DNA of 64,000 nt, taken from positions 69,233-133,232 of the forward strand of contig JAWQFJ010000509.1 in the NCBI GenBank assembly GCA_034096865.1. The letters run 5' to 3'. Positions 23,154-34,920 of this stretch are shown here, one piece after another. The notes under the pieces are model-generated. The model was not told the origin of the DNA. It saw only the letters and a list, made by a program, of their open reading frames with translations, and did not search any database. The DNA comes from Theodoxus fluviatilis (lineage: Eukaryota > Mollusca > Gastropoda > Cycloneritida > Neritidae). A program made the position numbers and the translations under genes. Numbering within the stretch: position 1 is the stretch's first letter; each line of letters starts with the position of its first letter.

Positions 23154-25036
23154 GAATCAAAGGCGACGTACGAGTAGACGCTATGTCAACGCCGGTGAAG
23201 GAAATCCACGAGTAAACGAATCGTATCCTTTCAAATGCAATACAAAAGGAAACCATTAAAAAAAGCTTTTAAAACGTAAACATGAAGTTATGAGGGCTCT
23301 GTGTAGCTCCTTAAACCTCTTGCGTCCTATGTCACACTGCAGCGTTATGCCTGGCACCTCGGACCAAGGAGCGAGAGGCTGCGTGTTGCTCAGGGAATTC
23401 CTTGTGGGGTTTACGCTCTACACTCTCCTCTGCAGGCAAACAATCGGACTGGTCATGACGCGATTTGATCTTTTATCAAAAACATACATGAAATTACACG
23501 TAGTTTGAAAAAGGGGTACATTATCTAGACATCTTGTCCGAGAACACGACCTTTAATGTCTCACGTTTTGGACCATGAGAGATGACGCCCATCAAAATGT
23601 TCATCAATTAAGCAGTTCTCATTTTAGAAGAAATAAAACCCCAAAACATACGAAGCACTTCCATTAAAAAAAACACGCACACAAAGAAACGAGGATATAA
23701 ACAAACACTCCATCGGGGCTCCGTTGATATCAACTGTGAAAGCGGGTCAAAGCGTCTCCGCCAAACCCGAAGCAACATACATGACATTGTACTGGTGCCA
23801 CAGAACGATCGTGAGGCGTTTTGAAAAGTGGTTGTGAAGAGGAAAACAAAGTCACACACCCATAAAGCATTGCTGCCTGTTCTTGTTCTCTGTATTCTAT
23901 GTCGAGAGAGATTTTAAAAGCATTTAGTTCACAACTTAAAAGGTACATTTCGCACGTCTTATTCTAAATGCATTCCGGGCGAATTCCTCTCCTGCTCCAG
24001 ACCAAATCTAACTCAGGTCATCAGATGTATAGGCACGTTCTAGTAAACTAGAGTCTTCGCCTGCCGGCGAAAGAATGGCATAGAAGAGACGGCGTCCCCC
24101 CCCCCCCCCCCCTCCCAGAGTACGTATGTTTTTTTCATAAATCGAGTCACCCAAGGGGCCTGACATAAAACTGAGTACTTTTTTGACAAGCCATAAATCA
24201 CGACAAAACGAGAGCTCTCACAACAGCCCCAAGAAGTCGCGCTACACATTGGCGAGGGGAAGTCTACTGTGGAAGAAAATGTCATGGACACACATGAAAT
24301 AAGAGAAGGAAAGAAAGGATAACAAAGTCAAACAAACCCCATGGTTGCTTTTGAGGGCAGTCACTTCCAGACAGTGCGGTCAACTCGGTTGGGATGGCGC
24401 CCTGGGTGAGGCGAGAGGAGAAGAGCTCCGTGGGCTGAGTACAGGTAGCACCTGTTGTCACTGAGCCTGTAGCGGAATGGGCTATGTAGGTAATGGCTTA
24501 GTTAGTCCACAGGTGGAAGCTTGTTTGCCTCAGGTCTTCGCTTGTTCGCGCAGACTCGTCCCCACCGACCCGATTGTCGAATGACGTCACGAGTTATAGC
24601 TGCCACGGTTCGTCTTCCAGCAATAAGAAGGAATGCTGTTCTTCACACGCAGTAATTGCATTGCAAGCGATTTTGCTGCGCGTTTCACGCGAATGAGAAG
24701 CGAAGTCTCGATTTAACAACAATAATAGAATCTGCTAGCAAGAAATGAACTACTTCCATGTATGCTCGTAGCAGTTCATGATCCGTGTAGCAGTCCTAGC
24801 AGAAAGAGTGCAAAGTTTTAAAACCTGAATAGTTTATTTTGCTTGATGGAATGGATGTCGACCATGAAGCCACGGCTTTGGATTAATGTGGGTTCTCATT
24901 TTGTGCTTACATGCTTGAAAAATTACTGGTCATCACAATCAGTGAACAAAAGTCTGTTGATTGTTGAAAAAATGGAGCATTTTCTACCATTAAAGGAAGG
25001 AGACTGGGTTGGATAGGGTGGCGGTTGGGGGTGGAT
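23154..25036. other. Intergenic, nothing recognised
   Basis: A C homopolymer occurs at about 24096-24112. A 23-bp hairpin-bearing sequence at 24050-24072 recurs inverted at 27899-27921. No gene seen. Confidence 0.4.
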
Positions 25037-25074
25037 GTGTGTGTGTGTGTGTGTGTGTGGGGGGGGGGGGGGAG
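25037..25074. repeat. (GT)n followed by G homopolymer
   Basis: A gt run then about 14 consecutive g. Confidence 0.95.
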
Positions 25075-25424
25075 CAGATTTTGCTTCAACAAATTTCCAG
25101 TGCGAACGTGGCAGCAGTAAACCAAATCATTAGTAGGCCCTAGCTTGGCTCCTGGTTGTCCCAAGACTTAGTTAGAGCTTTAGAGTTGTGGGAAGACTTC
25201 AGTGGCGATTAACCCTGATTTCCATCTGCCCTGCATAGTTCTGCCACGCTCCACTAAGCACCACTATGATATGCCTGGCTTTGGAGGACCTACTGATGGG
25301 TAAGGGGTAGGGAGGGCGGGGAAAGAAAGAGAGGATCGTAGTCGAGCAGAGGATGACAGCAAGAAACGAGTTGGAATAGGCCCCATCCCAATAGCACTCT
25401 GCTGACTGTTTTCATTTGAGGAAG

Positions 25425-25425
25425 T

Positions 25426-25483
<58 letters not shown>

Positions 25484-25505
25484 CGTGCGTGCGCGCGTGC
25501 TCGTC
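25425..25505. repeat. (GT)n microsatellite with gcgc end
   Basis: About 56 bases of gt, then gagcgtgcgtgcgcgcgtgc. Confidence 0.96.
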
Positions 25506-25612
25506 GGTGTGTGTGTTTATGTTTGGGGTTATGCTAACATACGCGGCATGACTACGAGGGACTCAGAGTACGTCCGCTTTGTTACACGCCTGCTTGTCTG
25601 TCTTAGTGTACT

Positions 25613-25848
25613 GGGCCCGTATTCACAACGGCGATTTATCGGCGATTTATTGTAACTCCGATTTATCTCTAAACTCAGACGATTCCAACTGCCTGTTCCG
25701 CTCTCCCTTGACTGGAAACCAGTATATATAGCAAAGCGCAACCTAGGATCCTCTGACGAGCGTACCTTATCTAACCGATCAAGATAACCCGGGCTTAGGG
25801 GATAAATCGAGTGTTAAAAAGATAAATCGCCATTGTGAATACGGGCCC
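25613..25848. mobile_element. MITE, 236 bp, 28-bp terminal inverted repeats
   Basis: The first 28 bases (starting gggcccgtattcacaa) are the reverse complement of the last 28 with a single mismatch. Subterminal gcgatttat motifs recur inside both ends. No coding capacity. No clear target-site duplication, so the superfamily is undetermined. Confidence 0.85.
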
Positions 25849-26175
25849 TGGTGTTTGGATAAGGGATCATAGAGCCGTATGGCACATAGTACGGACGTAA
25901 TGTAAGGAAAGAGGTTAGTGGAAGGGTATAGCCGCTTGTCGCTCTTCATGTTCCGGCTGGATAGGTGAAGCGTAGAGGGAAGACCAAAGGCAAAGTTATA
26001 ACCGTATGCTCGTCTGTAACGTTGCTTTTCTTGCTACAATAGGACGTCAAATGTTAAAAATGACATAGTTGTAAATAAAATAATAAAACCCCTTTAATCA
26101 GGAACCTTTCAATGTCCGGCACAGAGCGGAATTTTGCTCTGACAAGATGGTAGCCTCATCTGTCCCATCCATACA

Positions 26176-26398
26176 CAGGGGCGGATCAGTTCATTGGGGG
26201 GGGGGGGGGGGTGGGGGTTTCCAAACTTTTTTTAGGAACGGGGGGGGGGGGGGGGAGAGGAAGGCTATGAACGCGCAAAGCGCTAGTCCGGCACCGCAAA
26301 GCGGGGGGGGGGGGGAGAAGAAAGGCTGCCAAATGGTTCAATCTGGCGCATTCTGCTGATGATCATTGCCAGTTTCAGGCAGCAGATCTTGTTACTGT

Positions 26399-26459
<61 letters not shown>

Positions 26460-26530
26460 TTCTGTTGGGGGGGGGGGGGGGGGGGCCGGAAACCCCGGAA
26501 ACCCCCCCACCCCACCCTCGTCCGCCCCTG
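26176..26530. mobile_element. hAT-like MITE packed with G homopolymers and (AT)n
   Basis: Left end caggggcgga, right end ccgcccctg: inverted ends of the caggggcgg type seen in hAT-like elements. The pentamer ataca flanks both sides (26171-26175 and 26531-26535) as a probable target duplication. Inside are four G runs (near 26196, 26239, 26304 and 26466) and an (AT)n tract at 26402-26450. No coding capacity. Confidence 0.65.
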
Positions 26531-26535
26531 ATACA

Positions 26536-28916
26536 CCATTCTTGTTGCGTTATGTAGTCCGATCTATTCCACGCTATTGAACGGCAAGTCGAGCACATTA
26601 CGGGAAGCAGTGTTGCTTTCCTCTCCACTTCACAATATTGCCAGCAGCCTCAAATTATTAATCCAACCAAAGCTAATCGTTGACTTTTTCTTTTCCATCT
26701 AAACCATGTGTTTTTACTGAAGTTTAAACGGTCCAGACGGGGATGATGAAATCGTGGCATTTCTGACGCAACCAAATTTCAAAGTAATCTTACATTTCTG
26801 AGGCAAGCGATTCCGATCACGAGAGAGAAAAAAGGCAAGAAATCTTCCCCGCCTTTACTTGCGAGATGCATTTCTAGTCATGGGGAACAGCTGTTCGAAG
26901 AATACATATTGTATAATTCTCGAGTTCAGTGCTTGAATAAGTGGACGTGTCTGTCAAACTCAGCTAGCGCAGTGAAAATGATTACCACATTCAACCAAGT
27001 ACAGCTCTGACGTGTTTATCTGGAGGCAACCATGAAGAAGGCTCTGACAAAAGTTTTCTATAGAACGAAACCCCGGGAAAGTCCATGCAATAGTCTTAGT
27101 CCAGAGTCCGAGGTCTAAACCGATTGCGCTTCAGCCGGAAGACATGCGGTCTCGAGTGCAAGCCAGCTCGCCCCACGGGCGTCTCCCACAAACATCCCTA
27201 GGCCATACTTAGCCTCAGCTCCAGATTACTGAGAGAACCATCCGCAGATACGTTGCCCTTTCCTCAACCAGAGCCGAAACAGCTCATTCCGGGCGAGAGA
27301 ACTCCAACAAAGGGAAATTACTCTCCACATTGTATGGGTAGGGAAAAGCCGACGTCAGAAGACCCTCAGAATCGTTGCCTGCGATTCGCCGCCAAGCCCA
27401 TAAATGTTATTTCTTTAAGTGGAGAGAAATAATCCCCGACAAACCGCCAATGCTATTGATTCGGCTTTCTCAAGACCATGTCAGCAACACGTGTCTGGGA
27501 CGACCTGGAGGGCTTTTGGTACTATTGCTGTCTGGTGCTCCAAATCATTCTGTGAGCCCGAGTCAGCATTGAATGCGTAATAGACTTGAACCTTCGCATT
27601 GCAGTGTTGCGCCAAAAATAGTTCGTTCTGATGCTATTTTTCTCCACTTTTTACAGAAATCATTCAGATGTCAAACCTTGTTTCCATTTCAACACAAACA
27701 TTTTATCTTATCGAATAAACGCTTGTTTATTGCCTCAACAAGGGTAAGTTAAGAGTTTTGTGCGAAATAGTCTTAGAACTATTTTAACGGCATATGTCAG
27801 GGAGCAGATCGGCTATCCAACAAGCCTCTCGTGTGACCTCCTTTTGCATATTTCGGACGAAAACCTTCCATCACGTGATGTCAACTGGGCTAGAGACACT
27901 TTCGCCGGTAGGCGAAGTCTCTAATGAACTAGAATGGCTCCAAATTAGCCCTGATTTTATCGTCATGGCAAGATGGATAACTTTACATTATGAAATAAGG
28001 TGGACACAGAACTGCTCTGCAGCGGTGAAAGCCGGCTACAGATGTATGATAACAGAATAGATATGAATACAATGCGAGAAAAATGTAATTTCGTATCGAA
28101 TCCAGATCTTTCATCTGCAGCTGCATACCTTTCGTGTAAAGACAAACATCAGACAACGGCGAGATCATTTATTTCTGTATCTTATACGACGTTCGATACT
28201 TCAGTCTTGACATAAATTTGGACAGAGAAAGAATTTCATTTTAAAAAACTTTTATTCAGGGACAGTTACATACGTTTATTCGTCACAAGTATACGTCTTA
28301 CACACGTTAATTCTGTCATCGATTTAAGAATTGAAAATAAAATCCAGGACCAGGGAAGTATTTTTTAATATTTTCAGACAATCTTACCATCGTAGCGCCT
28401 AAACTAAATTGAATGTTATTCGTTACTGCACCAGAGTATGGTCTTGCAAACTCTTTACATCTCACACTGAAAGCACCAACGATTCGGAGTGGCCGGAGGC
28501 CTATTCTGTCTCCAAGTAGTTCTGATATCAGTGTCTAATAAGAGCTCCAGTAATCATCACCTTCAGCTGTTTGCAAAGATGTCGAAAAAGCTTTAAATAT
28601 TGTTATCATCTTTACTTTTGAAGAACCCCGGAAATGACTGATTAGATCAGGCCTTGCGCACAAGTCCTATCCATGCCAGCAGTCAACCTGACTCGGCAGC
28701 GGGTTGCGCGGTTGGGAAAGAAGAAAGATGTCTGGGTGTGGTTTTAGGCCAGCCTAGGCGCTCAGAATTATCTGCCCCCCACTGCGACATCCGGTTTGAC
28801 CGGAAACGCAGGAAAGAGCTTCAGCAAGACGGTCAACAGCGTGACTGAGCTCTGAGTTACGTGCCCCTGACTGAAGCAGCCATGATGTGTTGACGCAGTG
28901 AGAGGACCAACTCACT
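26536..28916. other. Intergenic, nothing recognised
   Basis: About 2.4 kb without a supported gene; only short open frames. Contains the inverted copy (27899-27921) of the short repeat at 24050-24072. Confidence 0.4.
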
Positions 28917-29025
28917 TAATAATAATAATACAGACTATTTATAACGCACATACCTTCCCTAATAGCAAGCTCATGGCGTGTACAATGATAAAGTCTACAC
29001 TCATACAAAACATTCTAACACTCAC
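28917..29025 (-). mobile_element. 3' end of the CR1/L2-like LINE, antisense copy
   Basis: After aataataataata, the sequence cagactatttataacgcaca and onward matches the reverse complement of 14735-14848, the 3' untranslated end and (ATT)n tail of the LINE fragment at 13777-14848, with a few substitutions and small gaps. It is a severely 5'-truncated insertion of the same family. Confidence 0.85.
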
Positions 29026-29456
29026 CTGCCACGCCTTGGCTCCGACCTTGCCCCACGGTGCCCCTAATCGAGGAAATGTGACGTGTTTGTCTTCGGCAAT
29101 GTCAACAGTCGTCCTGGAGAGTGAAGGGTTTGCATCAGATAGGCCTGCCCATGTTTGACGATCGGTGTTCCATTACCTGAGTGTTCGTGAAGTGGAGGCA
29201 CCGATATACCTAAGCCCGATTTTTGGGAGGGTGAAGGAGTGGACTATGAACTGGCGACAGATAAGTCGACAGATCGGCATGACCGTGCAGTTTAAAGCTA
29301 TGATTAAGAAAGGAAATATGTACTTCGTCTCAAAGTATCTCATCACATACCCTTCTTTATCTTACTATACGTGTGCCTTAGAGAGTTTGCTCTCCACTTC
29401 TTTGTATGTATGTCCCATTATCCAAATGTCAGTTTGTGTGACTATGTAGGCTATTT

Positions 29457-29458
<2 letters not shown>
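29026..29458. other. Intergenic, nothing recognised
   Basis: Short open frames with no domain. Confidence 0.35.

Positions 29459-29516
<58 letters not shown>
29459..29516. repeat. (CT)n microsatellite
   Basis: About 29 ct units ending exactly where LINE-derived coding sequence begins. Confidence 0.97.
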
Positions 29517-29519
<3 letters not shown>

Positions 29520-30234
29520 ATTTAGAATGGGTCTCAACTCGCTTGGCACGAATATGCGCTATGCAAAGAATCAAAGTGAAAATAATGCATGTCCATCCTG
29601 TATAGAGAGAACAGAAGATGAAATGCATTTTATCCTTCATTGTGTCTGATATAAAGAGCTGAGGGGAAAATACATTACCAAACATTTGGATCTGTCTTCA
29701 CACTCTCAACTAAAACATTTAATGGATGGAAAAGATTGTCAAATAATAGAGATGTGGCTATGTACATACAATAAATTATGAGTTCAAGTTCTGAACTCAG
29801 CTGACACAAGAAATAGCAATGTCCATAGAGAAGGAAAAAATTTAGCGCGGTTCACTGCCTCTTTACCAGAGATATGGAATACAAATCGGCGAGTAGCACC
29901 ATAACCTTACAGTGAATAACAGAAGCATTCTCCATCAAATAATATGCAACAGCAGAATACGGTTGTATCAAAGGAATGACGTTCAGATGTGAGAATGTGT
30001 GTATGTGTGCATGTCGGCATACGTGTGTGCATGTGGCTGAATGTAAGTATCCAGATTCTAGTGCCAACATAATACAAGGAGCTAAATCATTGATTTATGA
30101 CGTGAAAAACGGAAACATTCAATATTAGTTATATTAAAGCGTTGTGTACATAAAAAAAAACCCACAATTTTAAAATCTGTTATTCATCTTTAACTGTAAC
30201 TATGCAATGTACCTAATGGATCGTCAGCCTAAAT

Positions 30235-30273
<39 letters not shown>
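29517..30273 (+). pseudogene. LINE 3' fragment with cysteine-histidine knuckle and (AATC)n tail
   Basis: The reading FRMGLNSLGTNMRY...CPSCIERTEDEMHFILHC matches the C-terminal Cys/His motif of many LINE ORF2 proteins (CxxC...HFxxxC), followed by a stop at 29647 and, in the same frame, YKELRGKYITKH. It begins directly at a (CT)n tract. The 3' end is probably the (AATC)n run at 30236-30273, which then passes into (TC)n. A relative lies antisense at 55200-55606. Confidence 0.6.
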
Positions 30274-30307
<34 letters not shown>

Positions 30308-30318
30308 CTCGCTCGCTC
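30274..30318. repeat. (TC)n microsatellite
   Basis: Continues directly from the (AATC)n tail, ending gctcgctcgctcgctc. Confidence 0.96.
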
Positions 30319-30774
30319 GCTCTCAAAACCTTATATCAACGTGCACGAAGGCCACGATCCATCATAACGGCAGCTCGCTGTTGGCAGCCAAAAGCAGACA
30401 CCAGTTCGTGGCACAAAGGACGTCAGGTCACTCGACGGAAGGCGCGAGAAAACGGGCGGAAATTGGCGGGCTGACGAAGCCATGCCACAAAGGCGCGATG
30501 CCCGGATGCCAAAAGGTCGTCGATCAGACGGCTGAACAATGACTGATTGCTCTTCGATCCGCAAGGCGACTGCCAACGGCCCTCTAATGGACTGGTGCCA
30601 CAGCAGTGGTATGTGATCAGTGCGTTGTGAGAGGGCTTCAGCCCGATACTGAGAAAAGCTCGCACATGTGGTGAATGGAGACAGAGACCACGAAAAAGGG
30701 CTGTTTGCATTCACCCTTGATTTAAAGTATTTTCCCATTACTTACACACACGCGTACACACTTAAGCACGAACA

Positions 30775-30776
<2 letters not shown>
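30319..30776. other. GC-richer segment, nothing recognised
   Basis: A minus-strand open frame of 135 codons (30738-30331) has no domain I recognise. No splice or promoter evidence. Confidence 0.35.

Positions 30777-30848
<72 letters not shown>
30777..30848. repeat. (CACG)n(CA)n microsatellite
   Basis: A few cacg units, then pure ca. Confidence 0.97.
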
Positions 30849-30849
<1 letters not shown>

Positions 30850-31734
30850 TGCAACAAAATGAGAGGGGCGCATAAGGTTTTGACCTAAACTAGTGACCGT
30901 TAGCAAGTGTGTGGAAACTTGTTTCATTATCATATTGTTCAAGATGAGCAAATAATTTTCATTCCATTCCATCACAAACTTATGATTCATTGTCTGTCCA
31001 TTAGCACACCAATATTCACTAGTCTATTCAATCCAAACACACATTCGTCCATGAAATCAAACTACATTCTCCCTCATCAACTGACCAACCACCAGTGTTG
31101 ATCACTCAGGCAGCTAAACAGCCTTGTGCCACAGTTCCCAAACAAAACGTTGGGTCGCCTTTCCAATAGGCTTAGAAACCCACCCACACTTTCATGCCAC
31201 TCAAGTCCACTGTCTCCGCCCGCCAGTGGCCTTGGGATCAACGGCCTGCTGGACCCAACCAACAGTGCTGCATGTCATAGCGTGCCCAGTGACCAGGAAT
31301 CAGGGGATTGTAGTCCATTAGGAGAGTTCTGTCTGAGACCATTCATCTCACGTTCGTGGAGATCCCAAACCACGCAGGCATTGTTGACAATACCGTGCGA
31401 GAAATAAGTGTGCCCCTGTTCAAGCCCGGAATCCACGAAGCGTACAAAGACAGAAGACGAAAACAGGGTGAGGAGCATTCAGCGTGGCTGAGACTAGTGG
31501 GTATCTCTGTGTTCAGAATGGGTGAGGAGGGGAGTCGCCCTTCTCTCGGATCTGACCCGGTGAGTGCATGAGGACGCGATGTCCTCAATGCACTTGGGGC
31601 ACGAAAGCCCAACTTGGTTTCGCGCAGCACTTGGTTGGATATAATTTCATTTCATAGGGTGTACATAAGCATGGCAATCCACTGGATGCGCACAGTATAT
31701 ATAGGGGATACATTACAAGACTATGTACAGTATA
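30849..31734. other. Intergenic with one dispersed repeat
   Basis: Contains the dispersed repeat at 31475-31520. Other open frames (31126-31407, 31343-31630) have no recognisable domain. Confidence 0.35.
31475..31520 (+). repeat. Dispersed repeat, copy related to 12165-12207
   Basis: cattcagcgtggctgagact, a short variable part, then atctctgtgttcagaatg; same blocks as the minus-strand copy near 12 kb. Confidence 0.65.
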
Positions 31735-31880
31735 GACCGGATGTATAAAACACCGGATGTATGAAAGTCTGGATGTATGAAAGGGGCAGGCAGGGTCCCG
31801 GCAGAAGCTACTCTTTGTTATTACTTAGAATTTTCCGGTTGTATGAAAATCGGATGTATAAAAGTCCGGTTGTATGAAAG
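31735..31880 (+). repeat. Six spaced copies of cggatgtatgaaa-type motif
   Basis: Copies near 31738, 31754, 31770, 31834, 31850 and 31865, as cggatgtat or cggttgtat followed by gaaa or aaaa, all in one orientation. They form two clusters of three around an 50-base spacer. Probably part of a dispersed element. It ends about 30 bases before the N gap. Confidence 0.7.
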
Positions 31881-31909
31881 CAAATCTCTGGTCCCGAGCA
31901 GCACAAATG

Positions 31910-31912
31910 NNN
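31910..31912. other. Assembly gap (3 N)
   Basis: Three undetermined bases. The left edge of the large inverted duplication begins at the next base. Confidence 0.99.
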
Positions 31913-32316
31913 TAGTAATGAGGAGTTTTAGGGAGCGTCAAGAGAATTGTTTGGATTCCATAATAGCTTTATCTCACCAGACACAAGTTTTTTAAATTAG
32001 TGCGTCGCTCCTTTTCTGCATCATCGAAGGTCGAATAAAGAAGAACGAGTGTTAGTGTCGCGTTCTTTTAGAACACGAGCTGAGCGAATACGCAGCAAGT
32101 CCTGAGTGCAAACGTCGTTAATTGGTGCATGAACCAGGGCCATTGACGTTGACTGGGTTTGTTGAGTATCAGGCACCGGGTAGGTGAGGCGCCCAAACGG
32201 GGTAGGGGCTTGCACTGAACCTAGCCGCATACATCATCAGACCCCAGGAAAGTTAATGGAACAGACTTCACAAGCGCAACACACAACACACGAGCACACA
32301 CACACCACACACATCA

Positions 32317-32348
<32 letters not shown>

Positions 32349-34504
32349 GGGGTGGGGTGGGGGGGCAGGCAGTGCAGACAGACAGACACCACACACCCAC
32401 ACACCACACACTAGATAGACAGAACAGACAGACACACGTGAGTGCTACAAACCATCACGGAAACGGACGGATACGGACAGACGCTTTTTTTGGTGCGGGT
32501 GGAAGCACGCTAGCGTTTTCCGACACGGGACTGGTCCGGTGACTCAGCAAGATATACAAAAAATCACTCACACGACTGTGTTTTTCTAGTCTCTGTAGCT
32601 TACTGCGCAAGTAGAATATGCCGGGTCTTTGATTAAAGGAAAAGCCAGGTGAAAGGCGTGGAGCGACTTGCCCATACTGTTTAGCGCGCCGCCCCCACCT
32701 CCTTACAGAAGTGCGCAGACCGCGAAGTGTCGACACTATGCATGGCAAGCGCGTGGGATGACAGCCGACACCGTGGCTATGGGCAGCAGGGCACCATTAT
32801 CTCTCTCGTGAAAAGGAAACGGTCCTTCTTTGAATCGACGTAGCTCTACGTCCGCCTGGCCTTGTAGACCACCCCGAAGTTGTCCGCACACGAGGCCGCC
32901 AACACTTTGTTTGCAGGCCGTACTGGACAGGGCACGGACATCCCCTGCCTGCATGATGCTCGTAAGATACGGGTCCTGTGACTATTGCCGCCATTCGCAG
33001 GCAGACGATACCTTGACTCATCGGACGACCGACAGGGTGCGTGGGGGCACCCGGCGTCTCATTGTGTTGAACGTTTGTGTAGCAACGACGACGCTCCAAA
33101 TTTCTTGGCTGTTTTTCATGTGTACGGCTGTCGTTCAGCCGCTTTCTACGCTCGCCTGACCTCTATTGGCATCTTTGAAGACTCACCGGCTTGGTCCTCA
33201 CTGTCATGCGGGGAGTCCAAGAAAGCTGAAATGGTGAGCGTAAGCGTGTGCAATCTCGGAGGTCAGCAGTAGTAGACTGTTATTCATTCGTGGATTTAGA
33301 GATAGGAGTCGGTCGATTTGTAGTGTCTCATCATAAATGCTCATGCCCGTAGCTCGTGTTAATCGCCGTGCGTGGATGCTGCTTTCTTACGTAAGGAGCA
33401 TATGAGAACCGATCGTTTCAGAGTGTATCAAAACATTCTAGTATCCGGAGATTGTTTATACCGCGATCCCTCTAGCTTTCCTAACAACACCATCCGGCCG
33501 GATGGTGATGTTAGGAAGAGCAGAGGGATGGCGGTATAAACAATCTCCGGATACTAGAATGTTTTGATACACACTGAAACGATCGGTTGTCATATGCTCC
33601 ATACGTAAGAAAGCAGCATCCACGCACGGCGATTAACACGAGCAACGGGCATGAGCATTTATGAGGAACTAAAATCTACCAATCCTAACACAATGAATAA
33701 AGTCTACTACTGCTTACCTCCGAGATTGCACCGCTTCGCTCACATTCAGCTTTCTGACTCCCGCATGAAGAGCAAGCCGGTAGTCTTCAAAGAGCCAATA
33801 GAGGTCAGGCAGTAGAAAGTGGCTGAACGACAGCCGTACACGAAACAGCCAATAATTTGGAGCGTCTTTTCTCCAAAACGTTCAACAAAATGACACCGGG
33901 TGCCCCCCACGCACCCTGTCGTCGATGGAGCAAGTTATCGTCTGCCTGCGATGGCGGCAATAGTCACAGGACCCGTATCTTACGAGCCTGCAGGCGGGGA
34001 TGAGGCTTGCCGTACGGCCTGCAACAAAGTTGGCGCCTCTTGTTGCGACACTTCGGGTGGTAAAGGCCAGGCGGAGAGAGCTATGTCGATTCAAGAAGGA
34101 CACTTCCTTTTCACAGAGAGATAAAGGTGCCTGCTGCCATAGCCACGGTCGCTGTCCCCGCTGGCAGGCAATGTCGCACTTCGGTCTGCGCCTTCTGAAG
34201 GAGTGGGGCGGCTCGCTAACAATATGGGCAGCGCTCCACGCCTTTCACTGGCTTTTCCTTTTAATAAAAAGACCCGGCTTTCTACTTGCGCAGAGAACAA
34301 GACCTATAAAAAAACAAGTCGTGAGTGATTTTTTTTCTTCGTCACAGGACCACCGATCGGAAAAGCTAGGCGTTCCACCCGCAAAAAAGCTTCTGTCCGT
34401 CCGTCCGTCCGTGTGTCACTCCGTGTGTCTGTCTGTTTGTCTATCTGTGTGTGTGTGTGTGTGTGTGTGTCTGTCTGTCTGCCTGCCTGCCCCCCCACCC
34501 CACC

Positions 34505-34572
<68 letters not shown>

Positions 34573-34920
34573 GCTTGTGAAGTCTGTTCCATTAACTTTC
34601 CTGGGGTTGATGATGTATGCGGCTAGGTCAGTGCACCCCTACCCCGTTTGGCGCCTCACATACCCGGTGCTGATACTCACAAACCCCAGTAAACGTCAAT
34701 GGCCCTGGTTCATGCACCCATTAACGACGTTTGCACTCAGACTTGCTGCGTATTCGCTCAGCTCGTGTTCTAAAGAACGCGACACTAAACTTGTTCTTCT
34801 TTATCGACCTTCGATGCAGAAAGGAGAGACGCAATAATTTAAACTTGTTTCTGGTGAGATAAAGCTATTATGGAATCAAACAATTCTCTTGACGCCCCCT
34901 AAAACTCCTCATTACTAAAT
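31913..34920. repeat. Large near-palindrome, arms about 1.4-1.6 kb, centre 33497/33498
   Basis: The centre is catccggccggatg at 33491-33504 with essentially no spacer. Left 33400-33497 pairs with 33498-33600; left 32030-32250 pairs with 34610-34810; left 31913-31990 (tagtaatgaggag...) pairs with 34845-34920. The arms differ by many single-base insertions or deletions, often at short homopolymers, plus some substitutions and different CA/ACAG tract lengths (left 32290-32430, right 34390-34570). The left arm starts immediately after the N gap. No gene recognised in either arm; open frames here are unsupported. A chimeric hairpin read or gap-fill error is the leading explanation. Confidence 0.9.

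Noticed and set aside
34000..34626. 208-codon open frame
   Set aside because: Lies in the right arm of the palindrome, ends in a (GT)n array, and the mirrored arm does not keep the frame open.
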